NCBI GenBank assembly: GCA_900556705.1
Contig: USPT01000056.1
Coordinates: forward strand, 1 to 6,468
Origin: an uncultured Collinsella sp.
GTDB lineage: Bacteria; Actinomycetota; Coriobacteriia; Coriobacteriales; Coriobacteriaceae
DNA length: 6,468 nt
Direction: 5' to 3'
Shown: positions 1-5,659 of the stretch, one piece after another
How positions within the stretch are numbered: position 1 is the first letter of the stretch
Layout: the number at the start of each line of letters is the position of its first letter
Program-made: the position numbers and the translations under genes
The notes under the pieces: model-generated
What the model was told of the DNA's origin: nothing
The model's input: only the letters and a program-made list of their open reading frames with translations
The model's database searches: none

Positions 1-2
1 CG

Positions 3-18
3 CGGGCGATGCCCGTTT
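3..18 (+). terminator. Possible end of a rho-independent terminator
   Basis: A perfect 5-bp stem (CGGGC/GCCCG, 3-7 and 11-15) with a GAT loop is followed by TTT. This has the shape of a short intrinsic terminator for a plus-strand gene lying off the left edge. The stem is short and the T run is only three bases, and no upstream gene is visible, so the call is weak. A second imperfect stem (GCTGTC with GGCAGC, 25-30 and 34-39, one G-T pair) lies just after it. Confidence 0.3.
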
Positions 19-80
19 GCACCGGCTGTCTCTGGCAGCGGATTCGTGCGTGAACAGAAAATATTATGGCGGGGACCCCG

Positions 81-298
81 GCGTCGGTCAACGGACACGA
101 GGATTCGTACACAAACCCTGCATACGCTCCGACCGGGAGGGGCAGGGCGAGTTTTCCGCTCGGTCAAGTCCTGGGCTCGCACGAAGGCCACATTAAGTGG
201 CCTTCGGCTCGTGCGGAATCTACGGAAAACTCGCCCTGCCCCTCCCGGCCGGAGCTACGTTGCCTTTGCTGCGAATCCTCGTGTCCGTTGAGCGACGC
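81..298. repeat. Large nested inverted repeat (fold-back element)
   Basis: The two halves of this 218-bp stretch are reverse complements in three nested blocks. The outer block pairs 81-107 with 272-298 (26 of 27 bases). The middle block pairs 128-158 with 223-253 (30 of 31). The inner block pairs 182-191 with 197-206 (10 of 10) around the 5-nt centre ATTAA. Between outer and middle blocks are poorly paired spacers of 20 and 18 nt. Between middle and inner blocks the sides are 23 and 16 nt and share only a GCACGA-like word. Either strand as RNA, or the DNA as a cruciform, could form one long bulged hairpin. It lies just downstream of the aminotransferase stop. No T-tract follows it, and I see no target-site duplication or transposase, so termination, a palindromic mobile remnant or a regulatory fold are all possible. 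The middle arm is G-rich (three G runs at 134-147). Confidence 0.85.
182..206. repeat. Central 10-bp hairpin of the nested inverted repeat
   Basis: CGAAGGCCAC (182-191) pairs perfectly with GTGGCCTTCG (197-206) around ATTAA. It is the tip of the larger fold and could form alone in RNA from either strand. Neither side has a run of T that would make it a classical intrinsic terminator. Confidence 0.7.
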
Positions 299-351
299 GC
301 CCCACTCATAATGCTTGGGTCGGTGGGCTGATGATTTTGGGTCCCGTTGGG

Positions 352-1488
352 CTACAGGGTTGAAACGAAGTTGGACAGGCGGCTGAGGCCTTCGTCCAGA
401 TCTTGGTCGGAGACGCAGTAGCTTAGGCGGATGTGGCCTTCGGTTCCGAAGCAGTTTCCGGGGACTAGGGCTACGTTTGCCTCTTTGATGGCTTTGATGC
501 AGAAGTCTTCGCTGGTTAGGCCGAATTGTTTGATGCTCGGGAAGGTATAGAAGGCTCCCGCCGGTTCAACTACGTCGAGGCCCATGGCGTCTAAGGCTGC
601 GAGTACGCGTTCGCGACGGGTTCGGTAGACTTCGAGCATGGGGGTGGGGTCGACGGTCAGGGCTCGAGCTGCGGCGTCCATTTCGAAGGAGACGGCGCTC
701 GATACTAAGTATTGGTGAGCCTTGGCAATCTCGGCGATGACGGGGGCTGCCGCTGCGAGCCAGCCCAGGCGCCAGCCGGTCATGGCCCAGGGCTTGGAGA
801 AGCTCTCGATGACCACCGTCTGCTCGCGTAGCTCCGGATGGCGCTGGGCGAAGCGCTCGTAGCCGTCCACATAGACGAGGCGGTTGTATACGTCGTCGCA
901 GACTACGTAGATGCCCGCCTGCTCCGCCACGCGCGCCACGGCGTCGAGCGATGCTGCGTTGAGGATGCAGCCCGTAGGATTGTTGGGCGTGCAGATGACG
1001 ATGGCCTTGGTCGCCGGCGTCACGCAAGCACGTAGTGCGTCCTCGTCAATCTGGAATTGCGCAGGCTCCGTATCCAAAAAGACCGCCTGGGCGTGGTTGG
1101 CCACGACGATGCTCTCGTACAGGCCAAAGGCCGGCGTGGGGATGATGACCTCGTCGCCGGGGTTGAGCATGGCCATAAACGTAGCCGACAGGGCCTCGGT
1201 CGCACCATCGGTCAGGATGACCTCATCGGCGGAAAATGCCAGGCCCGCGTCACCCATATATTTGGACAGTGCCTCGCGCAGGGCGGGACGGCCGTTGTTG
1301 GGCGGATAGTGCGTGTCGCCGCGGTCGAGCGAGGCCGTCACCTCGGCGCTAATCACATCGGGCGTGGGAAAATCGGGCTCGCCAAGCGCAAGCGCGATGC
1401 ACCCCGGGTGCTGGGCGGCGAGCGCATTGATCCGACGGATGCCGGAGGGCTTGAGCGTGGCAAGCGAGGTATTCATGGGCAGACGCAT
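352..1488 (-). CDS. PLP-dependent class I/II aminotransferase (AspC/PatA-like)
   Basis: This 378-residue cytosolic enzyme of fold type I uses pyridoxal phosphate to move an amino group between an amino acid and a 2-oxo acid. Visible signatures, in order, are GEPDF at 36-40 (substrate-side loop), TPNNPTG at 167-173 with the cofactor-binding Asn, D198 and Y201 (contacts to the pyridine ring), SFSK at 229-232 with K232 as the Schiff-base lysine, R240 in GWRLGW, and R354 in IRLSY, the expected carboxylate-binding arginine. Length and motif order fit the aspartate aminotransferase Ib/PatA branch. The true substrate (aspartate, aromatic amino acid or N-acetyl-diaminopimelate) cannot be told from sequence alone. 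The ATG at 1488 is preferred over an in-frame ATG at 1476 because AAAGGA lies about 6 nt upstream of it. The gene appears monocistronic and is divergent from the gene at 1582. The 3' third uses noticeably different synonymous codons from the rest. Confidence 0.93.
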   Translation of the reverse strand: MRLPMNTSLATLKPSGIRRINALAAQHPGCIALALGEPDFPTPDVISAEVTASLDRGDTHYPPNNGRPALREALSKYMGDAGLAFSADEVILTDGATEALSATFMAMLNPGDEVIIPTPAFGLYESIVVANHAQAVFLDTEPAQFQIDEDALRACVTPATKAIVICTPNNPTGCILNAASLDAVARVAEQAGIYVVCDDVYNRLVYVDGYERFAQRHPELREQTVVIESFSKPWAMTGWRLGWLAAAAPVIAEIAKAHQYLVSSAVSFEMDAAARALTVDPTPMLEVYRTRRERVLAALDAMGLDVVEPAGAFYTFPSIKQFGLTSEDFCIKAIKEANVALVPGNCFGTEGHIRLSYCVSDQDLDEGLSRLSNFVSTL

Positions 1489-1581
1489 GGCGTTCCTTTC
1501 GTAAGGGTTGCACTAGGATAGCGCGGCGGAGCGCCACCAGACGGTGTAACCTAAACGGAAACCAACCGGAAAGGAGGTGGC
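1489..1581. promoter_or_regulatory. Divergent intergenic region with two start regions
   Basis: This 93-bp gap must carry the promoters of two divergent genes. On the minus strand TATCCT (1520 to 1515) is a possible -10 box, about 27 nt ahead of the aminotransferase ATG. On the plus strand TAACCT (1547-1552) is a possible -10 for the gene at 1582. Neither has a convincing -35 at 16-18 bp. A short GCGC stem (1521-1534) sits between them. The assignments are weak. Confidence 0.3.
1571..1581 (+). promoter_or_regulatory. Strong Shine-Dalgarno site of the gene at 1582
   Basis: AAGGAGG at 1571-1577 is followed by TGGC and then ATG. This is close to a perfect anti-16S match with a slightly short spacer. 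It is the main reason for treating the plus-strand frame as the real gene rather than the long antisense frame over the same DNA. Confidence 0.8.
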
Positions 1582-2244
1582 ATGGAGACGACCGCACGCG
1601 GCGATGTACCAAAAACGTTGCAAACCATTGCGTATATCAGCATTCCCAATAGCGCCGATCTTGAGTTTTTGCTCTGGGACCTGCAGGATGCCATCGCTGC
1701 CTATGCTCAGCTTTCTGGCACCGCGCTCCCCCGCCCGGTTGATTTGAAGGCGGATGATGCCGGCAGCGTTGTGGACGGCATTGTATTCGCTGTTGAAGAT
1801 GTGCTCGATGACGAGGCGATGGCCGTCGTTGAACGGGCGCTCGAATGTGTTGAAGGCGCAGGAACACGCGTCTATGTGGTTGTTCAAGCCGACTGTAGGA
1901 GTTCCGAGCAGGCGCACGCGGTCGTTGGCCATCTGCACGAAGCGTGCGAGCGTCGAGGACTGTCGTGGTGTGGAGGCGTCATCGTCTGCACCGGCAGCGG
2001 CATAGCGGCGCTTCGCCGCTCCCCACGCATGGGCCTCTTGCGTCGACCGTTTTCGGAAGCCATGGACAAGCTTGTGGGCGCTGTGCGCATGGGCTGCTCC
2101 ATAGAGCATGCGCAGCTGCTTGGCGGTGGCAATGCCGAAAGCGTCGATGCCGACGGCATGGTGCGCGCCAAGCCCGCGCTGCCCGCACCGATCTGGCATG
2201 CCATCATGAAACACCTCGGCACCCGCGCCCAGTCAGATATCTAA
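1582..2244 (+). CDS. Uncharacterised protein, possibly a degenerate flavodoxin-like oxidoreductase relative
   Basis: I do not firmly recognise this 220-residue protein. It has no signal peptide and no clear membrane segment, so it is probably cytosolic. The N-terminal half has alternating hydrophobic strands and helices (strand-like TIAYISI at 15-21, DGIVFAVEDV at 65-74). The second half contains a strand (TRVYVVVQAD at 95-104), a helix, and a C/G-rich strand (LSWCGGVIVCTGSG at 127-140), followed by a basic RRSPRMGLLRRP stretch (145-156). This order resembles the C-terminal part of flavodoxin-fold NAD(P)H/FMN oxidoreductases, in which a bystander strand, a helix and a 'GLxWxGG' strand follow one another. 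The usual N-terminal FMN-binding signature (GSPR-type loop) is absent, so cofactor binding is doubtful. The start is fixed by an excellent AAGGAGG site. Its stop codon lies one base from the opposing stop of the glycosylase gene. Function should be considered unknown. Confidence 0.75.
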   Translation: METTARGDVPKTLQTIAYISIPNSADLEFLLWDLQDAIAAYAQLSGTALPRPVDLKADDAGSVVDGIVFAVEDVLDDEAMAVVERALECVEGAGTRVYVVVQADCRSSEQAHAVVGHLHEACERRGLSWCGGVIVCTGSGIAALRRSPRMGLLRRPFSEAMDKLVGAVRMGCSIEHAQLLGGGNAESVDADGMVRAKPALPAPIWHAIMKHLGTRAQSDI

Positions 2245-2245
2245 A

Positions 2246-2809
2246 TTACAGAGCGCCCCAATCAACGGCATCGCGCCAGCGCTCGACAAGGCGTTCCAGG
2301 CGCCACGCCGCATTGGCGGGACTTGTCGACGGCAGAACGATGGCCGGCAGCCCAGCGCGCTCTTGTAGATAGCGCTTGTAGAGCCGCCCTGCCGTGCCGC
2401 CGTTACAGACAACGACCTCGATAGGAGCTGCGCCGGTAATGCGCTCGGCATGCGCCGGAACGACGTTTTTGATGCTCGCGTCGCTTGAGCCCTTGATGTC
2501 GCAGCTCTCGACCACATCCCACAGGGCCACGCCGCCGTTCAGCAGCATGGCCCGCTTGGCGGCAATCGAGGCATCGAGCGTCGCGGGCTCACCGCTTGCC
2601 AAAGGATCGCCCTCTTTGGGCGGCACGGGCACACCAAGGCACGCGGCCATCACGCGCCAAAAGCGGTTCTGCGGATTGCCGTAATAGAAGGCATTGGCAC
2701 GCGAGAGCACCGAGGGAAACGACCCCAACACCAAAACGCGCGAGCGCTCGTCAAACACGGGCTCAAACCCATGCTCAATATGTTGATAGCCTTCGTCGGA
2801 CGCCGCCAT
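2246..2809 (-). CDS. DNA-deoxyinosine glycosylase (uracil-DNA glycosylase superfamily, family 6)
   Basis: This 187-residue protein fits the hypoxanthine/deoxyinosine DNA glycosylase branch of the UDG superfamily. Those enzymes cut the N-glycosidic bond of deaminated adenine (hypoxanthine) in DNA to start base excision repair. The visible hallmarks are VLVLGSFPS (25-33), the FYYGNPQNRFW loop (41-51) that replaces the usual water-activating motif 1 of classical UDGs, LNGGVALWDV (90-99), VVCNGGTAGRLY (133-144), and the C-terminal LPSTSPAN motif (159-166), which corresponds to the DNA-intercalating loop. Length is full for the family. It follows the GH13 gene by only 3 nt, so it is probably cotranscribed and translationally coupled. 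The site before its ATG is poor (GAGGG about 11 nt away), which agrees with coupling. Assignment is from motifs; substrate range is family knowledge, not seen. Confidence 0.88.
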   Translation of the reverse strand: MAASDEGYQHIEHGFEPVFDERSRVLVLGSFPSVLSRANAFYYGNPQNRFWRVMAACLGVPVPPKEGDPLASGEPATLDASIAAKRAMLLNGGVALWDVVESCDIKGSSDASIKNVVPAHAERITGAAPIEVVVCNGGTAGRLYKRYLQERAGLPAIVLPSTSPANAAWRLERLVERWRDAVDWGAL

Positions 2810-2812
2810 GGC

Positions 2813-4189
2813 CTAGGCCCTCAACAGATAGCGCACCTCGTAGGATGCAAGCTCAAGGGTACCCGTCAGCTCGACCGTGGGCGCATCGTCGGCAAGCAGG
2901 TCGACGAAGGACCCGTTGAGCTCGCCGGCGCCAAAGGTGTAAGGCTCACCCACGGCATTCACCGCCACGAGTACCGTCGCGCCGTCACAGGCGCGCTCGA
3001 ACAGCAGCTGCTTGTTCTGGATCACCACGTTGCGATAGGCACCGTAGTTGAGAGCACGGGCAGCCGCGTCGTCGGCCGAGCGAAGGTGCGCAAGCTGCGT
3101 GATGAACGCCGTCAGCTCGTTGGGCGCAGGCTCATTGAGCGCAGGTCGCAGCGCCCAGTCGCCATCGGGGCCACCCTTTTCGCCGGCAATTCCCCACTCG
3201 CTGCCATAGTAGACGCACGGGATGCCCGGCATGCCAAAGAGCATGCCGTAGGCGGGACGCAGACACGACTTGTCGGTGAGGATACTTGCCAGGCGCGGCA
3301 CATCGTGGTTGTCGACAAACGACAGCAGATGTTTGCCGCGGTAGATGCACCACGGATCGCCGCCAAACTGGCGGTGCAGCGAATGGGCGATCTCGAACAT
3401 GTTGACCGAGTTAAAGCTGGAGTACAGGCCCTTGTAGCACTCGTAGTTGGTGCAGGAGTCGAGCATCTCGTCGTTGACGATTTGGTTGTAGTCGCCGTGG
3501 AGCGTCTCGCCGATCAGCACAAAGTCGGGCTTGAGCTCACGGGTAAAGACGTGCAGGCGGCGCATAAAGTCGCGGTCGAGCATATAGGCAACGTCCAGGC
3601 GCAGGCCGTCGACGCCAAAGACCTCGGCCCAGCGGCGCACGGACTCGAGCAGGTAATCGACCACAGCGGGATTTTGCAGGTTGAGCTTCACAAGCTCAAA
3701 ATGGCCTTCCCAGCCCTCGTACCAAAAGCCATCGCCATAGCAGGAATCGCCGTCAAAGCTAATGTGGAACCAGTCCTTGTACGGCGAGTCCCACTTGCGC
3801 TCCTGCACATCGCGGAAGGCCCAAAAACCGCGGCCGACGTGGTTGAAGACGGCATCGAGCACCACGCGGATGCCATGGGCATGCAGCGTGTCGCATACGG
3901 CGGCAAAGTCGGCGTCCCCACCCAGGCGACGGTCGATATGGCGCAGGCTGCGTGTATCGTAGCCGTGGCTATCAGATTCGAGCGGTGGGTTGATAAGCAC
4001 AGCGCCAACGCCGAGTTCCTGCATGTAGTCGGCCCATTGGGCGACCTTCATGATAGGAGCATCGGGGTTGGGCGCGGCGTTGGCAGCCTGGGCGAGCTCA
4101 TCCTCGGCAACGGGCGCGGCGTTTTCGCGCGGAGCCCCGCAAAAGCCCAGCGGATAGATCTGATAGAACGTCGTCTCGTATGCCCACAT
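2813..4189 (-). CDS. Glycoside hydrolase family 13 (alpha-amylase family) protein
   Basis: This 458-residue enzyme should hydrolyse or transfer alpha-glucosidic bonds, most likely in maltodextrins or glycogen-derived oligosaccharides. No signal peptide is present, so it acts inside the cell. The (beta/alpha)8 barrel starts at FYQIYPLGFCG (8-18). The four GH13 regions are DAVFNH (112-117), GLRLDVAY (195-202) with nucleophile D199, IGETL (226-230) with acid/base E228, and FVDNHD (291-296) with transition-state Asp D296. HGYDT at 75-79 is a further family feature. The catalytic set is intact. The protein is compact: it lacks the N-terminal sandwich domain of neopullulanases and cyclomaltodextrinases, and has a short C-terminal beta domain from about residue 380. 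The subfamily is not resolved. An Ala/Pro-rich stretch (22-46) follows the first strand. The ATG at 4189 has GGGAGG 5 nt upstream. It is the first gene of a unit with the glycosylase gene. Confidence 0.92.
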   Translation of the reverse strand: MWAYETTFYQIYPLGFCGAPRENAAPVAEDELAQAANAAPNPDAPIMKVAQWADYMQELGVGAVLINPPLESDSHGYDTRSLRHIDRRLGGDADFAAVCDTLHAHGIRVVLDAVFNHVGRGFWAFRDVQERKWDSPYKDWFHISFDGDSCYGDGFWYEGWEGHFELVKLNLQNPAVVDYLLESVRRWAEVFGVDGLRLDVAYMLDRDFMRRLHVFTRELKPDFVLIGETLHGDYNQIVNDEMLDSCTNYECYKGLYSSFNSVNMFEIAHSLHRQFGGDPWCIYRGKHLLSFVDNHDVPRLASILTDKSCLRPAYGMLFGMPGIPCVYYGSEWGIAGEKGGPDGDWALRPALNEPAPNELTAFITQLAHLRSADDAAARALNYGAYRNVVIQNKQLLFERACDGATVLVAVNAVGEPYTFGAGELNGSFVDLLADDAPTVELTGTLELASYEVRYLLRA

Positions 4190-4260
4190 AACAGCCTCCC
4201 GGTAAGCTCAACACAACGACATCCATTGTATGCCCAGCTTGTATCCTCTCCCCCAAAATA
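4190..4260 (-). promoter_or_regulatory. Leader and probable promoter of the GH13 gene
   Basis: Reading leftward, TACAAT (4230 to 4225) is a plausible -10 box about 36 nt before the GH13 ATG, and TTGGGG (4256 to 4251) is a poor -35 with an overlong 20-bp spacer. GGGAGG at about 4200-4195 is a good Shine-Dalgarno site. The segment starts directly after the T-rich tail of the hairpin at 4261-4327, so GH13 probably has its own start point rather than relying on read-through from the exporter gene. Confidence 0.35.
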
Positions 4261-4327
4261 AGTTGCGGTGGAATAGTTCCTGTCTGGGCCTTCAGAAGCC
4301 TTAAACAGGAACTATTCCACCGCAACT
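4254..4327 (-). terminator. Perfect 23-bp hairpin with T-rich tail, probable terminator of the exporter gene
   Basis: The arms 4261-4283 and 4305-4327 are exact reverse complements (23 of 23). The 21-nt centre holds a second small stem (GGC-TT with AA-GCC, 4287-4292 and 4296-4300, one bulged C). On the minus strand the stem is followed by TTATTTT, and it begins 15 nt after the exporter stop codon, so a rho-independent terminator for that gene is the simplest reading. On the plus strand no T tract follows. The stem is much longer than most intrinsic terminators and is A/T-containing rather than pure GC, so it may also be a repeated palindromic element. Confidence 0.7.
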
Positions 4328-4342
4328 GATGAGGGGACGTGA

Positions 4343-5539
4343 TTAGGCGACGGGCTTGGCGCGGCGGATGGCCGGAAACAGCACGGTGATGGCGAGGATG
4401 ACGCCCACGACGGCAATCGCCCCGCCCACAAAGCCGATCCAGGCGATACCGGGACCCGAAACCACGGCTCCGCCGATCGCGGTACCCGTGCCGATACCGA
4501 GGTTGAACAGGCCCGAGAAGATCGACATGGCGACGGCCGACGAATCTGCCGGCGTGTGCTTGATGAGCTCGGCCTGAAACGCCACGTTAAAGGCCGTGGC
4601 GCAGCAACCCCACAGCGCGCAGACGGCAAGCACTGTCACGAGCGACGATGCGGCCGGCCCCATGAGCAGCAGGGCCACCGGCACGCCGGAGAGCGTGATA
4701 GCCAAGAACGGGAAGCGATGCCCATCGAACAGACGGCCAAACAGCCAGCTTCCGAGCAAACCAGAGCAGCCAAACGCCGTCAGCGTCATGGTAATGGCGC
4801 CCGCATCGACGTGCGCGACCTGCGCCAGGAAGGGCTCGATATAGCTGTAGCTTGCGTAATAGCCGGTCGCCATGAAGACCGTGACTGCGTAGAGCGCGAT
4901 GAGGAGCGGGTTCTTGAGCAGCTCGGGCAGCTGTTTGACAGTAAAGCGCTCACCCGCCGGCATGGCCGGGAACACCGCTGCCTGGTAGACGACCGCGATG
5001 GCTGAGAGGCCCCCGACCACGGCAAACGTCATGCGCCAGCCCACGGCCAAGCCAATGGCGCGACCGAGCGGCAGGCCAAAGATCTGCGCGATGGACGAGC
5101 CCGTAGCGATCATGCTGATGGCGAGCGCGCCGTGGCGAGTGTCGACCAGGCGCGAGGCCATAATCGAGGCGACTGACCAGAACACGGCATGTGCGCAAGC
5201 GACCACCAGGCGCGCGCAGACCAGGATGGGATAGGTCGGCGCCACAGCGGACAGGAACTGACCGAGCGAGAACACGGCCAGCACGCCCAGCAGCATCCGC
5301 TTGAACTCAAAGCGCGAGGCGAACACCATGAGCGGCAGCGACAGCAGCATGACGCCCCAGGCATAGACCGAGATCATGATGCCCGCCTGGGCCTCGGTGA
5401 GCGAGAACGACGCGGCGATATCAGTCAAAAGGCCGATGGGCATAAACTCCGACGTGTTGAACACGAACGCACAGCAGGTGAGTCCGACGAGTGGGAGCCA
5501 CTGCTTGAGCGTGATGCCGTCTTGCCTTGTCTGAGTCAT
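4343..5539 (-). CDS. sotB: MFS sugar efflux transporter, SotB type
   Basis: This 398-residue inner-membrane protein of the major facilitator superfamily closely follows the layout of E. coli SotB (YdeA). That exporter of arabinose and related sugars, and of lactose-type inducers, runs on the proton gradient. Shared landmarks are FNTSEFMPIGLL (27-38) at the end of helix 1, SVYAW (57-61), AHAVFWSV (116-123), ATGSSIAQIFGLPLGR (145-160) with GWRMTF (167-172), YSYIEPF (231-237), and FSGLFNLGIGTG (341-352). About twelve hydrophobic segments can be seen, split by a hydrophilic central loop near 193-210. Length matches the family (about 396). I chose the ATG at 5539 rather than the in-frame ATG at 5635: the latter lies upstream of the promoter and would add a 32-residue tail encoded partly in a hairpin. 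GGAG lies 9 nt before the chosen ATG. The substrate is inferred from family only. Confidence 0.87.
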   Translation of the reverse strand: MTQTRQDGITLKQWLPLVGLTCCAFVFNTSEFMPIGLLTDIAASFSLTEAQAGIMISVYAWGVMLLSLPLMVFASRFEFKRMLLGVLAVFSLGQFLSAVAPTYPILVCARLVVACAHAVFWSVASIMASRLVDTRHGALAISMIATGSSIAQIFGLPLGRAIGLAVGWRMTFAVVGGLSAIAVVYQAAVFPAMPAGERFTVKQLPELLKNPLLIALYAVTVFMATGYYASYSYIEPFLAQVAHVDAGAITMTLTAFGCSGLLGSWLFGRLFDGHRFPFLAITLSGVPVALLLMGPAASSLVTVLAVCALWGCCATAFNVAFQAELIKHTPADSSAVAMSIFSGLFNLGIGTGTAIGGAVVSGPGIAWIGFVGGAIAVVGVILAITVLFPAIRRAKPVA

Positions 5540-5572
5540 ATATAACGTCTCCAATCGTTTTGAGCGGAGGCG

Positions 5573-5602
5573 ATTATATAGCAACGGCCCCGCATCCGTC
5601 AG
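5573..5602 (-). promoter_or_regulatory. Sigma70-like promoter of sotB
   Basis: On the minus strand a perfect TATAAT (5578 to 5573) lies 18 bp after CTGACG (5602 to 5597, four of six matches to TTGACA). The expected start point is near 5566, giving a leader of about 27 nt to the ATG at 5539. This is the clearest promoter in the window. Its -35 box falls inside the loop of the hairpin at 5585-5618. Confidence 0.6.
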
Positions 5603-5618
5603 TACAGATGCGGGGCCG
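5585..5618 (-). terminator. Hairpin after feoB, probable terminator
   Basis: A perfect 12-bp GC-rich stem (5585-5596 with 5607-5618) closes a 10-nt loop, starting about 40 nt downstream of the feoB stop codon. On the minus strand it is followed by TTGCTATAT, a weak U tract. On the plus strand it is followed by A-rich sequence, which does not fit termination in that direction. The likely role is to end feoB transcription, though efficiency may be moderate. Confidence 0.65.
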
Positions 5619-5659
5619 AAAACAATTCGATACACAGAGGTTGCGCCGTCAATTCATAA

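Noticed and set aside
81..298. Reading the nested inverted repeat as an insertion sequence or CRISPR unit
   Set aside because: There is no transposase frame, no visible target-site duplication at the outer ends and no spaced direct repeats. Only the inverted-repeat structure can be supported.
46..311. Two overlapping small plus-strand frames of 81 codons each
   Set aside because: Both run straight through the inverted repeat, have no ribosome binding site, and give Arg/Pro/Ser-rich products typical of translated GC-rich non-coding DNA.
301..351. Possible terminator just after the aminotransferase gene
   Set aside because: The CCCAC/GTGGG pairing (301-305 with 323-327) has a long loop and no T tract on the minus strand, so it cannot be supported as a terminator on its own.
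1513..2214. 233-codon minus-strand frame over the gene at 1582
   Set aside because: This is again a codon-aligned antisense frame. No Shine-Dalgarno site precedes it and no family resemblance is seen, whereas the plus-strand frame has AAGGAGG.
2771..4261. 496-codon open frame on the plus strand, antisense to the GH13 gene
   Set aside because: Its codons align one-to-one with those of the GH13 gene, so its stops would need TTA, CTA or TCA in the sense gene, which are rare in GC-rich codon use. The GH13 protein has all catalytic motifs; the antisense product has no recognisable domain and no ribosome site.
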